This document shows, piece after piece, positions 25,635-35,700 of a stretch of 64,000 nucleotides of DNA. Within the stretch, counting starts at the first letter, position 1. Each line of letters starts with the position of its first letter. The notes under the pieces were generated by a model that was not told where the DNA came from, did not search any database, and saw only the letters and a program-made list of their open reading frames with translations. A program made the position numbers and the translations under genes. This DNA comes from Candidatus Tectomicrobia bacterium (GTDB lineage: Bacteria > UBA8248): NCBI GenBank assembly GCA_016192135.1, contig JACPUR010000017.1, positions 301,160 to 365,159 on the forward strand, read 5' to 3'.

Positions 25635-26732
25635 TCACCTAGGCATCTCCGGCGCCGCCACTTTCGGGAACCGTCCGGTCAGGGTCCTGATGAAAGCCGC
25701 GAGGTCCTTCTTCTCTCCCGGGGTCAGCTTCAGGGGGAAGATGTCCGGGTCGAGGTTCGGGTTGGGATGGCCGCCCTTGTCGTAGAAGTCGATCACCTCT
25801 TCCAGCGTATTGAACCTTCCGTCGTGCATGTAGGGGGCGGTCAGGGCGGCGTCCCGGATGGAGGGCGTCTTGAACTTCCCGCGGTCCTTCGGCTCCTTGG
25901 TGATCTCCTCGCGCCCGAGCTCAGGCTTCTTTCGGTCCATCCCGATGCCGATGTTGTGAAACTTGTTGTCGGTGAAGGGGGCGCTGAACTCGTCCACCAG
26001 GTGGCACTTCACGCACTGCGCCTTGGTCTTGAAGAGTTCGAAGCCCCGCTTGGCCTCCGCCGGTACTGCCGATTCGGCCCCCTCGAATCTCCAGCGGTCG
26101 AAGGGGGAGCCGCCCGAGAGGAGGGTGCGCTCGAAGGAGGCGATGGCCTTGGCGGTCCGGTCGAGGGAGACGGCGGGATCGCCGAAGGCGCGCCGGAAAG
26201 CCTCCCGGTAGGCGGGGATGGCGCCCAGCACCCGCACCACCCGCTCCTCGCTCGAGGCCATCTCGGCGGGGTTGAGGATAGGCCCCTGCGCCTGCTCCTC
26301 CAGGGTCTTCGCCCGCCCGTCCCAGAATTGGCTGGTGTAGTACGCGGCGTTCAGGACGGTGGGGACGTTGCGGACGCCCAGCTTGCCCTCGACTCCCACG
26401 CCGTATTGCCGGGCGTTGGAGAAGCCCCGGTCGGGCATGTGGCAGGTGGCGCAGGCCACCGTGCCATCCGCCGAGATACGCTTCTCGAAGAAGAGCAGCC
26501 GCCCCAGCTCCACCTTTTCGCGGGTCATGGGGTTATCGGCGGGAATGAGGATGTCGTCCAGCCCCAAGGGGGGCGGGGGCGGAAACTCGGCCTCTCCCGC
26601 CGGAGAGGCCGCCTGGGCCGGCCGGGAGGGGCCGGCGGGACCCTCCGGCCCGCCGAACGCAAGGATGACGAAGACAGCCGCCCCAATGGATAAGGCGGCT
26701 TGGCGAAGACTTGGCTTTCCCAGCAACACCAA
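25635..26732 (-). CDS. MauG/CcpA-type diheme cytochrome c peroxidase
   Basis: This 365-residue periplasmic diheme enzyme has heme motifs CATCHMPDRGFS (about 95-106) and CVKCHLVDEFSAPF (about 240-253). Family segments LGRLLFFEKRIS, GVRNVPTVLNAAY, FWDGRAKTLEEQAQGP, KTPSIRDAALTAPYMHDG and TLEEVIDFYDKGG are all present. Members reduce hydrogen peroxide or, as MauG, oxidise protein side chains to make cofactors. The first codon is TTG at 26732; several GTG/TTG codons follow, so the exact start is uncertain. It is the first gene of the operon. Confidence 0.93.
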   Translation of the reverse strand: MVLLGKPSLRQAALSIGAAVFVILAFGGPEGPAGPSRPAQAASPAGEAEFPPPPPLGLDDILIPADNPMTREKVELGRLLFFEKRISADGTVACATCHMPDRGFSNARQYGVGVEGKLGVRNVPTVLNAAYYTSQFWDGRAKTLEEQAQGPILNPAEMASSEERVVRVLGAIPAYREAFRRAFGDPAVSLDRTAKAIASFERTLLSGGSPFDRWRFEGAESAVPAEAKRGFELFKTKAQCVKCHLVDEFSAPFTDNKFHNIGIGMDRKKPELGREEITKEPKDRGKFKTPSIRDAALTAPYMHDGRFNTLEEVIDFYDKGGHPNPNLDPDIFPLKLTPGEKKDLAAFIRTLTGRFPKVAAPEMPR

Positions 26733-26820
26733 CCTCAGGGGGCGGATGGAATACCTGCTTGAATTATAACATAAAACGCAGATTTTTCAGCCGCTTCCGC
26801 CCAAACGGGCCATTTAGGTC

Positions 26821-27219
26821 CTATTTCCGCTGCAGGAGCTCGATCACCACCCCGTCCGGCGCCTCGATGAAGGCAATCTGGGTGGAGGGGTTGAACTGAG
26901 TGGGCTCCACGGTGAACTTCACCCCCTTGCCCTTGAGGTCCGCGCAGTAGGCCTTGAAGTCGAGGCTGCCCTTCACCTGGAAGCCGAAATGGTCGGTGCC
27001 CCACTCGAGGGTGTGCTTGTCCTTGGCGGCTTCGCCCGGCCTCTGGCCCCGGACGATCACCTTGGCTCCGCCGAAGTCGATGTAGATCTGGGGCGCCCCC
27101 CGGACCTCGTGCGACGCCGCGACTTTGCCGCCCAGCTTTTCGACGAACCATTTGGCGGATGCATCGGGGTTCTGGCTGATGACATGGATGTGATCGAAGG
27201 AGAGGTTGCCGTCGCTCAT
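26821..27219 (-). CDS. VOC (glyoxalase/bleomycin-resistance) family protein
   Basis: This 132-residue protein has two beta-alpha-beta-beta-beta modules: DHIHVISQNPDASAKWFVEKLGG at the start (split here for length) and WGTDHFGFQVKG in the middle. It ends FIEAPDGVVIELLQRK, where the glutamate is the usual metal ligand. Specific activity cannot be assigned. It is similar in layout to the VOC protein at 43690, suggesting paralogy. Confidence 0.85.
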   Translation of the reverse strand: MSDGNLSFDHIHVISQNPDASAKWFVEKLGGKVAASHEVRGAPQIYIDFGGAKVIVRGQRPGEAAKDKHTLEWGTDHFGFQVKGSLDFKAYCADLKGKGVKFTVEPTQFNPSTQIAFIEAPDGVVIELLQRK

Positions 27220-27238
27220 GTGGAGCCTCCGTAGGGCC

Positions 27239-27889
27239 TCAGCCGGCCCAGGTGATGTCGCCGAACTCTCCCCTCCTCGGGCGGCCGGCGGCCTTGAATT
27301 GGACGTATTCTTTCTTGCTCTGGTCCACGGTGCTGTTGGCGCCGTGGCCGGGGTAGAGCACCGTATCGTCCGGCAGCGTCAGCACCTTCTTCTCGATCGA
27401 CTCGAGCGAGATGAGGAGCTGCTCGTGGCTCCATGTCTTGCCCGGCCCGCCGGGAAAGATGGTGTCCCCGCAGACGCAGTGCCCAGGATAGTAGTACATG
27501 AGCATCCCGCGGCAATGCCCGGGGGTGTGGATGGCGCGGAGGGAAACCGTGCCGAACGTGATCTCCTGCCCGTCGCGGATCTCGAAGTCGGGCCGGATGC
27601 CGAACTCCTTTGCGTCCTCGGGATGGAGGCCGAGAGGGGCGCCGGTGCGCTTGCGGACCTCGGCCAGGGCGTCGATGTGGTCTCCATGGCTGTGAGTCTG
27701 TAGGATGTATTTGGGCTTGATCCCCTTGCAGGCGGCCAGGATCTCGTCGGCGGAATGGGATGTATCGATGATGACGCTCTCCTGGCTCGGCTTGGCGACC
27801 ATGACATAGACGTTGTTGCTGTACGGCCCGATGTTGAGTTTCTTCAGGGTGAGCTCGGGCAGCTCGACCGTCTGGTCGTATTGGCCCAT
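27239..27889 (-). CDS. MBL-fold metallo-hydrolase
   Basis: This 216-residue protein has the full zinc-binding set: THSHGDHID (about 78-86), the HTPGHCRGM histidine (about 136), the bridging aspartate in CGDTIFPGGPG (about 153), and a late histidine in LYPGHGAN (about 188). The layout matches the glyoxalase II / persulfide-dioxygenase-like group. The substrate is unknown. The ATG at 27889 has GGAGG nine bases upstream and is preferred over an upstream in-frame ATG at 27931. It is 19 bp upstream of the VOC gene, and both may act on thioester or glyoxal-type compounds. Confidence 0.88.
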   Translation of the reverse strand: MGQYDQTVELPELTLKKLNIGPYSNNVYVMVAKPSQESVIIDTSHSADEILAACKGIKPKYILQTHSHGDHIDALAEVRKRTGAPLGLHPEDAKEFGIRPDFEIRDGQEITFGTVSLRAIHTPGHCRGMLMYYYPGHCVCGDTIFPGGPGKTWSHEQLLISLESIEKKVLTLPDDTVLYPGHGANSTVDQSKKEYVQFKAAGRPRRGEFGDITWAG

Positions 27890-28017
27890 GGGCGTCGCCT
27901 CCAGGAGGGGGGCGGGTCTTTCCGCTGGCATGCAAAGGCGGTCAGGCCGCGAGGGAGGTGCGCTTCGATTTTAATCGCAGCCGCCGGGGGACCACAACCG
28001 GGCCCGAGGAGAGGCGG

Positions 28018-28722
28018 ATGGGCAGCCAATATATCTTTGTAAACATGGCGGTGACGCTCGACGGCAAGATCGCCGCCGCCGGCCGGGAGCCCTTCTCGCT
28101 CGGCTCGGAGGCAGACCGGAGGGAGATGGACCGCCTCCGGGCGGAGGCCGACATCGTCCTCTGGGGCGGGGAAACCCTGCGGGCCACCCGAAGTTCCGCC
28201 CGCATCCGGAACCCGGAGCTGACCGCGGCGCGGGCGTCCTCGGGACGCCCGCCTCAGCCGGCCAACGGGGTCATCACGCTGAGCGGGAACATCCCTCCGT
28301 CCGCCAAATGGTTCGACGCCCAGGATGTGCGGCGGTTCATCTTCACCGGCGACCAGGGCGCCCCCGCGGCCGAGGCCGCGGCGCGCGGCCGGGCCGAGGT
28401 GGTGGTCCTGGGCGGCCGGGAGGTCACCGCCTCCGCCCTGCTGGCCGCCCTGGCGAAGCGGGGCATGGAGAGGGTGCTGCTGGAGGGGGGCGGGAGCGTC
28501 CATTGGATGTTCGCCCGGGAGGGCCTCCTGGACGCCCTCCACGTCACCCTGACGCCCTGGCTGGCGGGCGGGACCGCGGCCCCCACCCTCCTCGACGGCG
28601 AGGGCTTCCCCTCCGGAAGTTTCCTCCGCCTGCGGCTCGAGGAGGTGCGGCGGGAGGGGGAGGAGATCTTCCTCCGCTACCGGGTGGACCGCCCGAATGC
28701 CGGGAACCCTCCCGCACGTTGA
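28018..28722 (+). CDS. RibD C-terminal / dihydrofolate reductase-like protein
   Basis: This 234-residue protein starts QYIFVNMAVTLDGKIAAAG, with the family's DGK motif. Also present are LRAEADIVLWGGETLRAT (about 40-57) and MERVLLEGGGSVHWMFAREG (about 156-175). Stand-alone RibD-C proteins reduce pyrimidine or pterin-like substrates with NADPH. No other riboflavin genes are nearby, so the substrate is open. The ATG at 28018 follows GAGGAGAGG. It is divergent from the MBL gene. Confidence 0.87.
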   Translation: MGSQYIFVNMAVTLDGKIAAAGREPFSLGSEADRREMDRLRAEADIVLWGGETLRATRSSARIRNPELTAARASSGRPPQPANGVITLSGNIPPSAKWFDAQDVRRFIFTGDQGAPAAEAAARGRAEVVVLGGREVTASALLAALAKRGMERVLLEGGGSVHWMFAREGLLDALHVTLTPWLAGGTAAPTLLDGEGFPSGSFLRLRLEEVRREGEEIFLRYRVDRPNAGNPPAR

Positions 28723-28802
28723 ACGGAGGGTGAGGCTGTGGTAGTGATTGGTCTTCCCGGCTCCCGGTTTGCGGGCTCCTCCTCCCTGGAAGGAATGACC
28801 CA

Positions 28803-29789
28803 GTGGCCACGAAGGCGAAACCCAAGTCCCCCTCCCGCGCCATGCCGCGGGAAGGTTTCCTCCGGATGTACCGGAACATGCTCCGCATCCGCCGCTTCGA
28901 GGAGAAGACAGACGAGCTCTTCATGGCGGGGCGGATCAAGGGCGCCGTCCACGTGAGCATCGGCCAGGAGGCCTGTTCGGTGGGTGTCTGTTCGGCCCTG
29001 AACCAGGACGATGCCATCCTGACCACCCACCGGGGGCACGGGCACTCCATCGCGAAGGGGACCCGCCTCAACGAGATGATGGCCGAGCTCCTGGGGAAGG
29101 CGACCGGCCTGTGCAAGGCCCGGGGCGGCTCCATGCACATCGCCGACATTTCCAAGGGCCACTACGGCGCCCACTCCATCGTGGGGGCCAACATGCCCAT
29201 GGCCGCCGGGATGGGCCTGGCTTTCCAGCTCGAGGGGAAGGGCCGGGTGGCGGTCGTCTTCTTCGGGGACGGGGCCTCCAACCAGGGCAGCTTCCACGAG
29301 TCCCTGAACCTGTGCGCCATCTGGAAGCTCCCGGTCGTCTTCTTCTGCGAGAACAACCACTACGCGGTGAGCTTCCACGTGAACCGCTCGACGGCGGTGC
29401 GCGACATCAGCCTCCGCGCGCAGTCCTACAACGCCCCGGGCGTCACGGTGGACGGCATGGACGTGATGGCCGTCTACGAGGCCACCCGGGAGGCCGTCGC
29501 CCGGGCACGGCGGGGCGAGGGACCCTCCTTGATCGAGGCCAAGACCTACCGGTTCTTCGGGCACTCGCGCGGGGACCCGCAGTTCGGCCCCTACCGGACG
29601 AAGGAGGAGGTCGAGCGGTGGCGCAAGCGCGACCCTCTCATCGTGGCCGAGAAGATGTTCAAACCGACCGAGGCTGAAAAAAAGGCCATCCAGGCCGAGG
29701 TGGACAAGGAGATGGCCACGGCCATCGAGTTCGCCGAGAAGAGCCCCGACGCCGCCCTCTCGTCGGCTCTCGAGGACGTCTACGCGTAA
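28803..29789 (+). CDS. 2-oxo acid dehydrogenase E1 component, alpha subunit
   Basis: This 328-residue thiamine-diphosphate enzyme subunit has the TPP motif GDGASNQGSFHESLNL ending in the NN of FFCENN (about 155-185). It also has HRGHGHSIAKG (about 77) and KARGGSMHIAD (about 106). The fit is to PdhA/AcoA-type decarboxylases of the pyruvate or acetoin dehydrogenase kind. The GTG start at 28803 is used. The beta subunit follows after 35 bp. No lipoyl E2 gene is adjacent, and the only E3-like gene in the window is 23 kb away. Confidence 0.93.
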   Translation: MATKAKPKSPSRAMPREGFLRMYRNMLRIRRFEEKTDELFMAGRIKGAVHVSIGQEACSVGVCSALNQDDAILTTHRGHGHSIAKGTRLNEMMAELLGKATGLCKARGGSMHIADISKGHYGAHSIVGANMPMAAGMGLAFQLEGKGRVAVVFFGDGASNQGSFHESLNLCAIWKLPVVFFCENNHYAVSFHVNRSTAVRDISLRAQSYNAPGVTVDGMDVMAVYEATREAVARARRGEGPSLIEAKTYRFFGHSRGDPQFGPYRTKEEVERWRKRDPLIVAEKMFKPTEAEKKAIQAEVDKEMATAIEFAEKSPDAALSSALEDVYA

Positions 29790-29824
29790 CCAGCCGGCGC
29801 GGCGGCCGCGCCAGGGAGAAGGAC

Positions 29825-30805
29825 ATGCGTGAGATTACCTTCGTCGACGCCCTGAACGAAGCTCTCCACGAGGAGATGGAGCGGGACCCCAAGGTCTTCG
29901 TCATCGGCGAGGACGTCGAGCTGGCCTATGTCTTCGGCGTCACCAAGGGATTGGCCGCGCGCTTCGGCAAGGAGCGCGTGCGGGACACCCCAATCAGCGA
30001 GCTCGGCATCGTCGGCGCCGGCGTCGGGGCGGCGATGGCGGGCTACCGGCCCGTCATCGAGATCATGTTCATGGACTTCATCATGCTGGCGATGGATCCC
30101 CTCATCAACCAGGCGGCCAAGCTCCGCTACATGCTGGGCGGGCAGATCTCGGTGCCCATGGTGGTCCGCACCCCGGGTGGGGGCGGGGTCCAGTACGGCC
30201 CCACCCACAGCCAGTGCCTGGAGGCCTGGTTCATGCAGATGCCGGGCATCAAGGTGGCCGTGCCGAGCAACCCCGCGGACGGCAAGGGCCTCCTCAAGGC
30301 GGCCATCCGGGACGACAACCCGGTCCTCTTCGTCGAGCACAAGATGCTCTACAAGCAGAAGGGACTGGTGCCTGAGGGTGAGCACCTCGTCCCCTTCGGA
30401 AAGGCCGAGGTGAAGCGTCCCGGCTCGGACGTGACTCTCGTTGGCGTCGGCTACCAGGTGGTGAACTGCCTCCGGGCGGCCGAGGCGCTCGCGGGGGAGG
30501 GCATCAGCGCCGAGGTCGTCGATCCGCGTACCCTGGCCCCCCTCGACACGGCCACGCTGGCCGAATCCGTCCGCAAGACCGGCCGGTGCGTGGTGGTGGA
30601 GGAGGGCCATCTGCGCAGCGGGGTGGGCTCCGAGATCGCGGCGGCCATCCAGGCGGAGGCGTTCGACTACCTGGACGCCCCCATCGGCCGCATCGCCGCC
30701 CTGGACGCCCCCATCCCCTTCGAGCCCAGGCTGGAGGAGTTCGTCCTCCCCAGCCCGGGAAAGATCGTGAAGGCGGCCAAGGAGGCGGTGGGCGCCGCGG
30801 TGTGA
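29825..30805 (+). CDS. 2-oxo acid dehydrogenase E1 component, beta subunit
   Basis: This 326-residue partner of the alpha subunit begins REITFVDALNEALHEEMERD. It has VFVIGEDVELAYVFGVTKGL (about 24-43) and TPISELGIVGAGVGAAMAGY (about 57-76), followed by VRTPGGGGVQYGPTHSQ (about 115). The pair forms the alpha2beta2 decarboxylase. Pyruvate, acetoin or branched-chain acids are possible substrates; the PdhB/AcoB-like length and motifs favour pyruvate or acetoin. Confidence 0.93.
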   Translation: MREITFVDALNEALHEEMERDPKVFVIGEDVELAYVFGVTKGLAARFGKERVRDTPISELGIVGAGVGAAMAGYRPVIEIMFMDFIMLAMDPLINQAAKLRYMLGGQISVPMVVRTPGGGGVQYGPTHSQCLEAWFMQMPGIKVAVPSNPADGKGLLKAAIRDDNPVLFVEHKMLYKQKGLVPEGEHLVPFGKAEVKRPGSDVTLVGVGYQVVNCLRAAEALAGEGISAEVVDPRTLAPLDTATLAESVRKTGRCVVVEEGHLRSGVGSEIAAAIQAEAFDYLDAPIGRIAALDAPIPFEPRLEEFVLPSPGKIVKAAKEAVGAAV

Positions 30806-30826
30806 CGGCGAATGTCCGGAGAAGAA

Positions 30827-31270
30827 ATGGGCCTGACCGGCGTCAACCACACGAGCTTCACCGTCTCCGACGTGAAGGTTTCGGCCAAGTGGTACTGTGA
30901 AAAGCTCGGCTTCGAGGTCATGTCGGACACCCTCCGGGACCCTCGCTATTGCGAGATGGTGACCGGCGTCCCCGGCGCCCACCTGCACATCATCTACGTG
31001 CGGGGGGCCGGCTATCCGATCGAGTTGATCCAGTACATCGGCGGGGCGGGTGTGAAGATCGACACCGCCACCAACAACGTGGGGAGCGCCCACGTCTGCT
31101 TCAATGTGGATGATTTGAACGCCATGTACGCTGATTTGAAGAGCAAGGGCGTCCGCTTCATGTCCGCCCCCGTGGGCATCCCCGAGGGGCCGAACAAGGG
31201 CGGGCTGGTCGTCTACATGGAAGATCCGGACGGCAACACGCTGGAACTCATCCAGCCTCCCCGCCGCTGA
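30827..31270 (+). CDS. VOC family protein
   Basis: This 147-residue glyoxalase-fold protein begins VNHTSFTVSDVKVSAKWYCE, has AHVCFNVDDLNAMYADLKSK in the middle, and ends VVYMEDPDGNTLELIQPP with the metal-ligand glutamate. I chose the ATG at 30827 because GGAGAAGA precedes it at proper spacing; the ATG at 30812 is in frame. It is 21 bp behind the E1 beta gene and probably cotranscribed with it, perhaps acting on a related keto acid. Confidence 0.85.
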   Translation: MGLTGVNHTSFTVSDVKVSAKWYCEKLGFEVMSDTLRDPRYCEMVTGVPGAHLHIIYVRGAGYPIELIQYIGGAGVKIDTATNNVGSAHVCFNVDDLNAMYADLKSKGVRFMSAPVGIPEGPNKGGLVVYMEDPDGNTLELIQPPRR

Positions 31271-31304
31271 GCCACTCACCAGCGCCCCGCTTTCCCGGCC
31301 AGCC

Positions 31305-31324
31305 CGGAAGGGTATACCCTTCCG
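31305..31324. promoter_or_regulatory. 20-bp perfect palindrome upstream of the RND operon
   Basis: The half-site is CGGAAGGGTA and the palindrome is exact. It lies 35 bp after the VOC stop and 60 bp before the adaptor start, a natural place for an operator of the efflux operon. No regulator gene is adjacent. Confidence 0.45.
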
Positions 31325-31384
31325 CTGGAGGAAGCCGCTCCTTCCCCGCCTATCTGCGCATTTCCTTCCGTTTGAGGGGGAGCC

Positions 31385-32725
31385 GTGAACCTCCGGCTCG
31401 ACCAAAACCGCCACTTCGTCCTGGCCGCCGCCGGCGTGCTCCTGGCGGGCCTCCTCATTTCCTTTGTTCTGATCCGCAGCCGGCCCACCCCGGTGGTGAC
31501 GCGCCCCGAGGCGGAGGGCCGCCTCGTGCGGGGCATGCGCCTCGAACGGAAGGAGAAGGCCCTCTGGGTGACGGGCTACGGCACCGTCCGCCCGAAGACC
31601 GAGGTGCAGCTCGTGCCCGAGGTCTCGGGGAGGTTCATCCGGCGCTCGGCGGGCCTCCGGAGCGGGGGCTTCATCCAAAAGGGAGAACTGCTCTTCGAGG
31701 TGGACCCCCGGGACTATGAGCTCGCGGTGGCCCAGCGCCAGGCGCAGATTGCCCAGCTCGAGGCGGACATCCAGCGCCTGAACCAGGAGGAGAAGAACAA
31801 CCGGACGGCCCTCAAGATCGCCGAGCGCCAGCTCAAGCTGGTCGGAACCGAGCTGGAGCGCAACCGGAAGCTGCGGCAGGAAGGGGTGGTTTCCCCCACC
31901 CAATTCGAGAACACCCTGCAGGCTTTTCTCCGGCAGGAGCAGCTCGCCCTCCAGTCGCGTACCGCCCTGGACCTCATCCCTCCCCAGCTCGCCCAAAAAC
32001 GGGCCGCCCTGCGCGTCTCGCAGGCCCAGCTCGAGGAGGCTAGGCTGGCCCTCGAGCGGACAAAGTACCATGCGCCGTTCGACGGGCGGGTGCGCCAGGC
32101 CAAGATCGAGGTGGGCGATTATGTCCGGGCGGGGCAGTCCATCGGGGCCATCCACGACATGTCGGTGGTGGAGATCCCGGTCTCGGTCCCCGTGGAGGAC
32201 GCCCGCTGGGCCTTCCGGCGGACGGAGGGCGTGGTCCAGTTCCCCCGCAGCCGGGAGGAGGTCCAGCAGTTCTTCCCCAGCGCCGAGGTGCTGTGGAACC
32301 GCTTCGGCCAGGACTTCCGCTGGGAGGGCCAGGTGACGGTGGTCGAGGCCGGCCTGGATGAGGCCACCCGCGCCGTCACCCTCATCGTGGAGGTCCCCGA
32401 GCCGCTCAAGGACTGGGCGCCCGGGCGGCACCCGCCCCTCATCGCCGGGATGTTCGTGCAGGCGCGCATCCGGGGCATCACGGTGCGCGACGTTTTCGTC
32501 ATCCCGCGGACGGCTCTCCATGCGGACGACGTGGTCCATGTCCTCAATGACGGCCGCCTCGACATCCGCAAGGTGCAGGTGCTGCGGAAGGACGAGAGCG
32601 AAGCGGTCGTTCAGAACGGAGTCCGGGAGGGCGAGTGGGTCATCCTCTCGCCCATTCCGGAGCCGGTGCCGGGCCTGAAGCTGCGCCTGGCCGACGGGAA
32701 CCGGGCCGGGGAGCGGAAACGGTGA
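31385..32725 (+). CDS. RND efflux periplasmic adaptor (HlyD/MexA-like)
   Basis: This 446-residue membrane-fusion protein has an N-terminal membrane anchor (FVLAAAGVLLAGLLISFVLI, about 11-30). A lipoyl-like half with VQLVPEVSGRFIRRSAGLRS is followed by a long coiled-coil hairpin (about 115-225, rich in AQLEADIQRL-type heptads) and then the second lipoyl half LERTKYHAPFDGRVRQAKIE. The beta-barrel domain follows. The GTG start follows GAGGGGGAG. The stop overlaps the pump start, so the two are coupled. Confidence 0.92.
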   Translation: MNLRLDQNRHFVLAAAGVLLAGLLISFVLIRSRPTPVVTRPEAEGRLVRGMRLERKEKALWVTGYGTVRPKTEVQLVPEVSGRFIRRSAGLRSGGFIQKGELLFEVDPRDYELAVAQRQAQIAQLEADIQRLNQEEKNNRTALKIAERQLKLVGTELERNRKLRQEGVVSPTQFENTLQAFLRQEQLALQSRTALDLIPPQLAQKRAALRVSQAQLEEARLALERTKYHAPFDGRVRQAKIEVGDYVRAGQSIGAIHDMSVVEIPVSVPVEDARWAFRRTEGVVQFPRSREEVQQFFPSAEVLWNRFGQDFRWEGQVTVVEAGLDEATRAVTLIVEVPEPLKDWAPGRHPPLIAGMFVQARIRGITVRDVFVIPRTALHADDVVHVLNDGRLDIRKVQVLRKDESEAVVQNGVREGEWVILSPIPEPVPGLKLRLADGNRAGERKR

Positions 32726-35700
32726 GAAGCCTCATCGCGCTCTTCGCCCGGAACCGCGTCATGGCCAACATCCTGATGTGGTTCTTCATCCTCATCGGCC
32801 TCCTCGCCCTCCTCAACATCCGCAGCGAGCTCATTCCGCAGTTTTCCCTGGACCGGATCCAGGTGCAGATCATTTGGGAGGGGGCGAGCCCCGAGGAGGT
32901 GGAGGAGGGCGTATGCATCAAGGTGGACGAGGCGCTGACGGGCGTCGAGGGGGTGAAGACCATCACCTCGACCGCGTTCGAGGGCCGATGCGCCACGGTG
33001 GCGGAGCTCTATTCGTGGGTCCGGGACCGGAGGAAGGCTCTTGACGACGTAAAGAACGCCGTGGACCGCGTCGAGACATTCCCGGAGAGCACCGAGAGGC
33101 CCGTCGTCACCGAGATCAAGCGGCTCGACCAGGTGCTGGACCTCGCACTGTACGGCGACGTGCCCGAGGTCGCGCTCAAGCGCGTGGCCGAGGAGGTGAA
33201 GGAGGACCTCCTCAACATCCCGGGCATTTCCCAAGTGATCGTGCGGGGGCTCCGGGAGTGGGAGATCTCGATAGAGGTTTCCGAGGCCACCTTGCGGGCG
33301 CACAACCTCACCTTCGAGGGCCTGGCCGACATCATCCGGAAGAATGTCCTGGATCTCTCCGGCGGCGACGTCCGCTCGCCCGAGCGCCGCATCCGCATCC
33401 GCACCATCGGGAAGCGCTACACGGGACGCGAGTTCGAGGCATTGCCCATCCTCACCCGCCCGAACGGCACCATCCTGCGCCTGGGGGAGATCGCGCGGGT
33501 GACGGATGGCTTTGCCGAGAGCGACAAGACCGGTCGCTTCAACGGGAAGCCCGCCGCCCTCATCGTGATCTACAAGACCGATGAGGAGGACGCCCTCGAG
33601 ATCGCCGCGCTGGCCCGCGAATATGTCCGGACGAAGCGGTCGCAGCTCCCGCCCAGCCTCTCGCTCGACGCGTGGGCCGACACCTCCCGCCTCATCCGGG
33701 ACCGCATGGACCTCTTGCTGCGGAACGGCCGCCAGGGCCTAGTCCTCATCTTCCTCACCCTGTGGCTCTTCCTGAACATCCGCCTCTCCCTCTGGGTGGC
33801 GATGGGCCTTCCCGTGGCCGTGATGGCCGCGCTCGGCTTCATCACCTTCTGGGGCGGCACCCTGAACATGATCACCCTCTTCGCCTTCATCATGGTGATC
33901 GGCATGCTGGTGGACGACGCCATCGTGGTGGCGGAGAACATCTACACCCGGATGAAGAGGGGCGAGGACTTCATCACGGCGGCGGTGGAGGGAACCGCCG
34001 AGGTGGCCTGGCCCGTCATCGCCACGATCACCACCACCATCATCGCCTTCCTGCCGCTCATGTTCGTGCAGGGCACGCTCGGGAAATTCCTGGCCATCCT
34101 GCCGGTCGGGATTATCGCTTCCCTCGTAGCCTCGCTGTTCGAGGCCCTGTTCATCCTCCCGGCCCACCTGGGGCACTGGTTCAAGTTTCCCCGGGAGGGG
34201 AGCCGCGGCTTCCGCATTCGCCAGCGGGTGGACGGCTGGGTAGCCTGGGTCGTGGAGAGTTTGTATGCGCCCTCCCTGCGGTTCTGCCTGAAGGCCCGGT
34301 ACCTGGTGGCGGCGGCCGCCGCCGCGTTGTTCCTGGTGACGGTATCCCTGGTGGCGGGGGGGCACGTGCGCTTCGTCTTCTTTCCCCGGTTCGATTCGGA
34401 TTGGGTCGAGGCGAAGCTCCTCTTTTCGGAGGGAACGCCTGTCGAGCGGACGGCCGAGGCCGCCCGGCGGATCGAGCGGGTGGCGATGAATCTCAACGCC
34501 GAGTTCAAGACGAAGAGCGGGGAGCCACTCGTCAAGCACGTCTTCACCGTTCTGGGGGAGCAGATCGGGCCCAACCTCACCGAGGAAGGCAGCCACGCCG
34601 CCCAGGTCATCGTGGAGATGCTCCCCTCCGAGCTGCGCGGGATCGGCAGCACCGAGATCGTCAACGGGTGGCGGGAGCGGACGGGCGAGATCCCCGACAC
34701 CGTCAGCCTGATATTCCAGGCGTCGGGGGCCCAGCCGCCGGGAGGAAAGCCGCTGGAGATCCAGTTCGCGGGGGGCGACCTGGACATCCTCCGCCGGGTT
34801 TCGGATGAGCTGAAGGCCGAGTTGAGGAAATACCCGGGCGTATACGACATCGAGGACGACTTCCGCCCGGGAAAATCCGAGCTCCGCGTCACCCCGACCC
34901 AGCAGGGGCGGCTGCTGGGGGTGAGCCTGCAGGATCTGGCGAACCAGCTCCGGGCGCGGTTCTTCGGGCTGGAGGCGCTCCGCCTTCAGCGCGGCCGGGA
35001 GGACGTGAAGGTGAAGCTCCGCTACCCCTTGGGAGAGCGCCAGAGCCTGGGGGATGTGGAGAACGCGCGCATCCGCACCCCCTCCGGGGCGGAGATCCCT
35101 TTCTCCGAGGTGGCCCGGGTGGACGTGGAGCGGGGCCTCGCGCAGATCAAGCGCGTGGACCGGCGCCGGGCGGTGACTGTCTCCGCCGAGGTGGACGACG
35201 CCCGCGCCAACGCAACGGAGATCATGAACGATCTTCGGGCGAAGTTTTTCCCTCCCCTCCAGGGGCGTCACCCGGGCGTGCGCGTCCGCTTTGAGGGCCA
35301 GACAAAGGAGTCGAGAGAGTCCCTCGCGAGCCTGCAACTGGGTTTCCTGGTCGCCTTGGCGAGCATTTTTGTGAACTTGGCTATCATGTTCCGCAGCTAT
35401 TTTCAGCCCCTGGTGGTGATGAGCGCCATCCCCTTCGGCATCGTGGGCGCCATCTGGGGGCACATCGTCATGGGGCTGGACATTTCCATGATGAGCCTGA
35501 TGGGGATCGTGGCCCTCGCGGGGGTGGTGGTGAACGACTCCCTCGTGCTGCTCGACTTCGTGAACCGCAACATCGCCTCCGGAATGCCCGTCGAGGAGGC
35601 GCTTCACCACGGGGGAGTATCCCGCTGGCGGGCCATCCTGATGACCACCCTTACCACCGTGGCCGGCCTGGCTCCCATGCTGGCGGAGAAGAGCTTCCAG

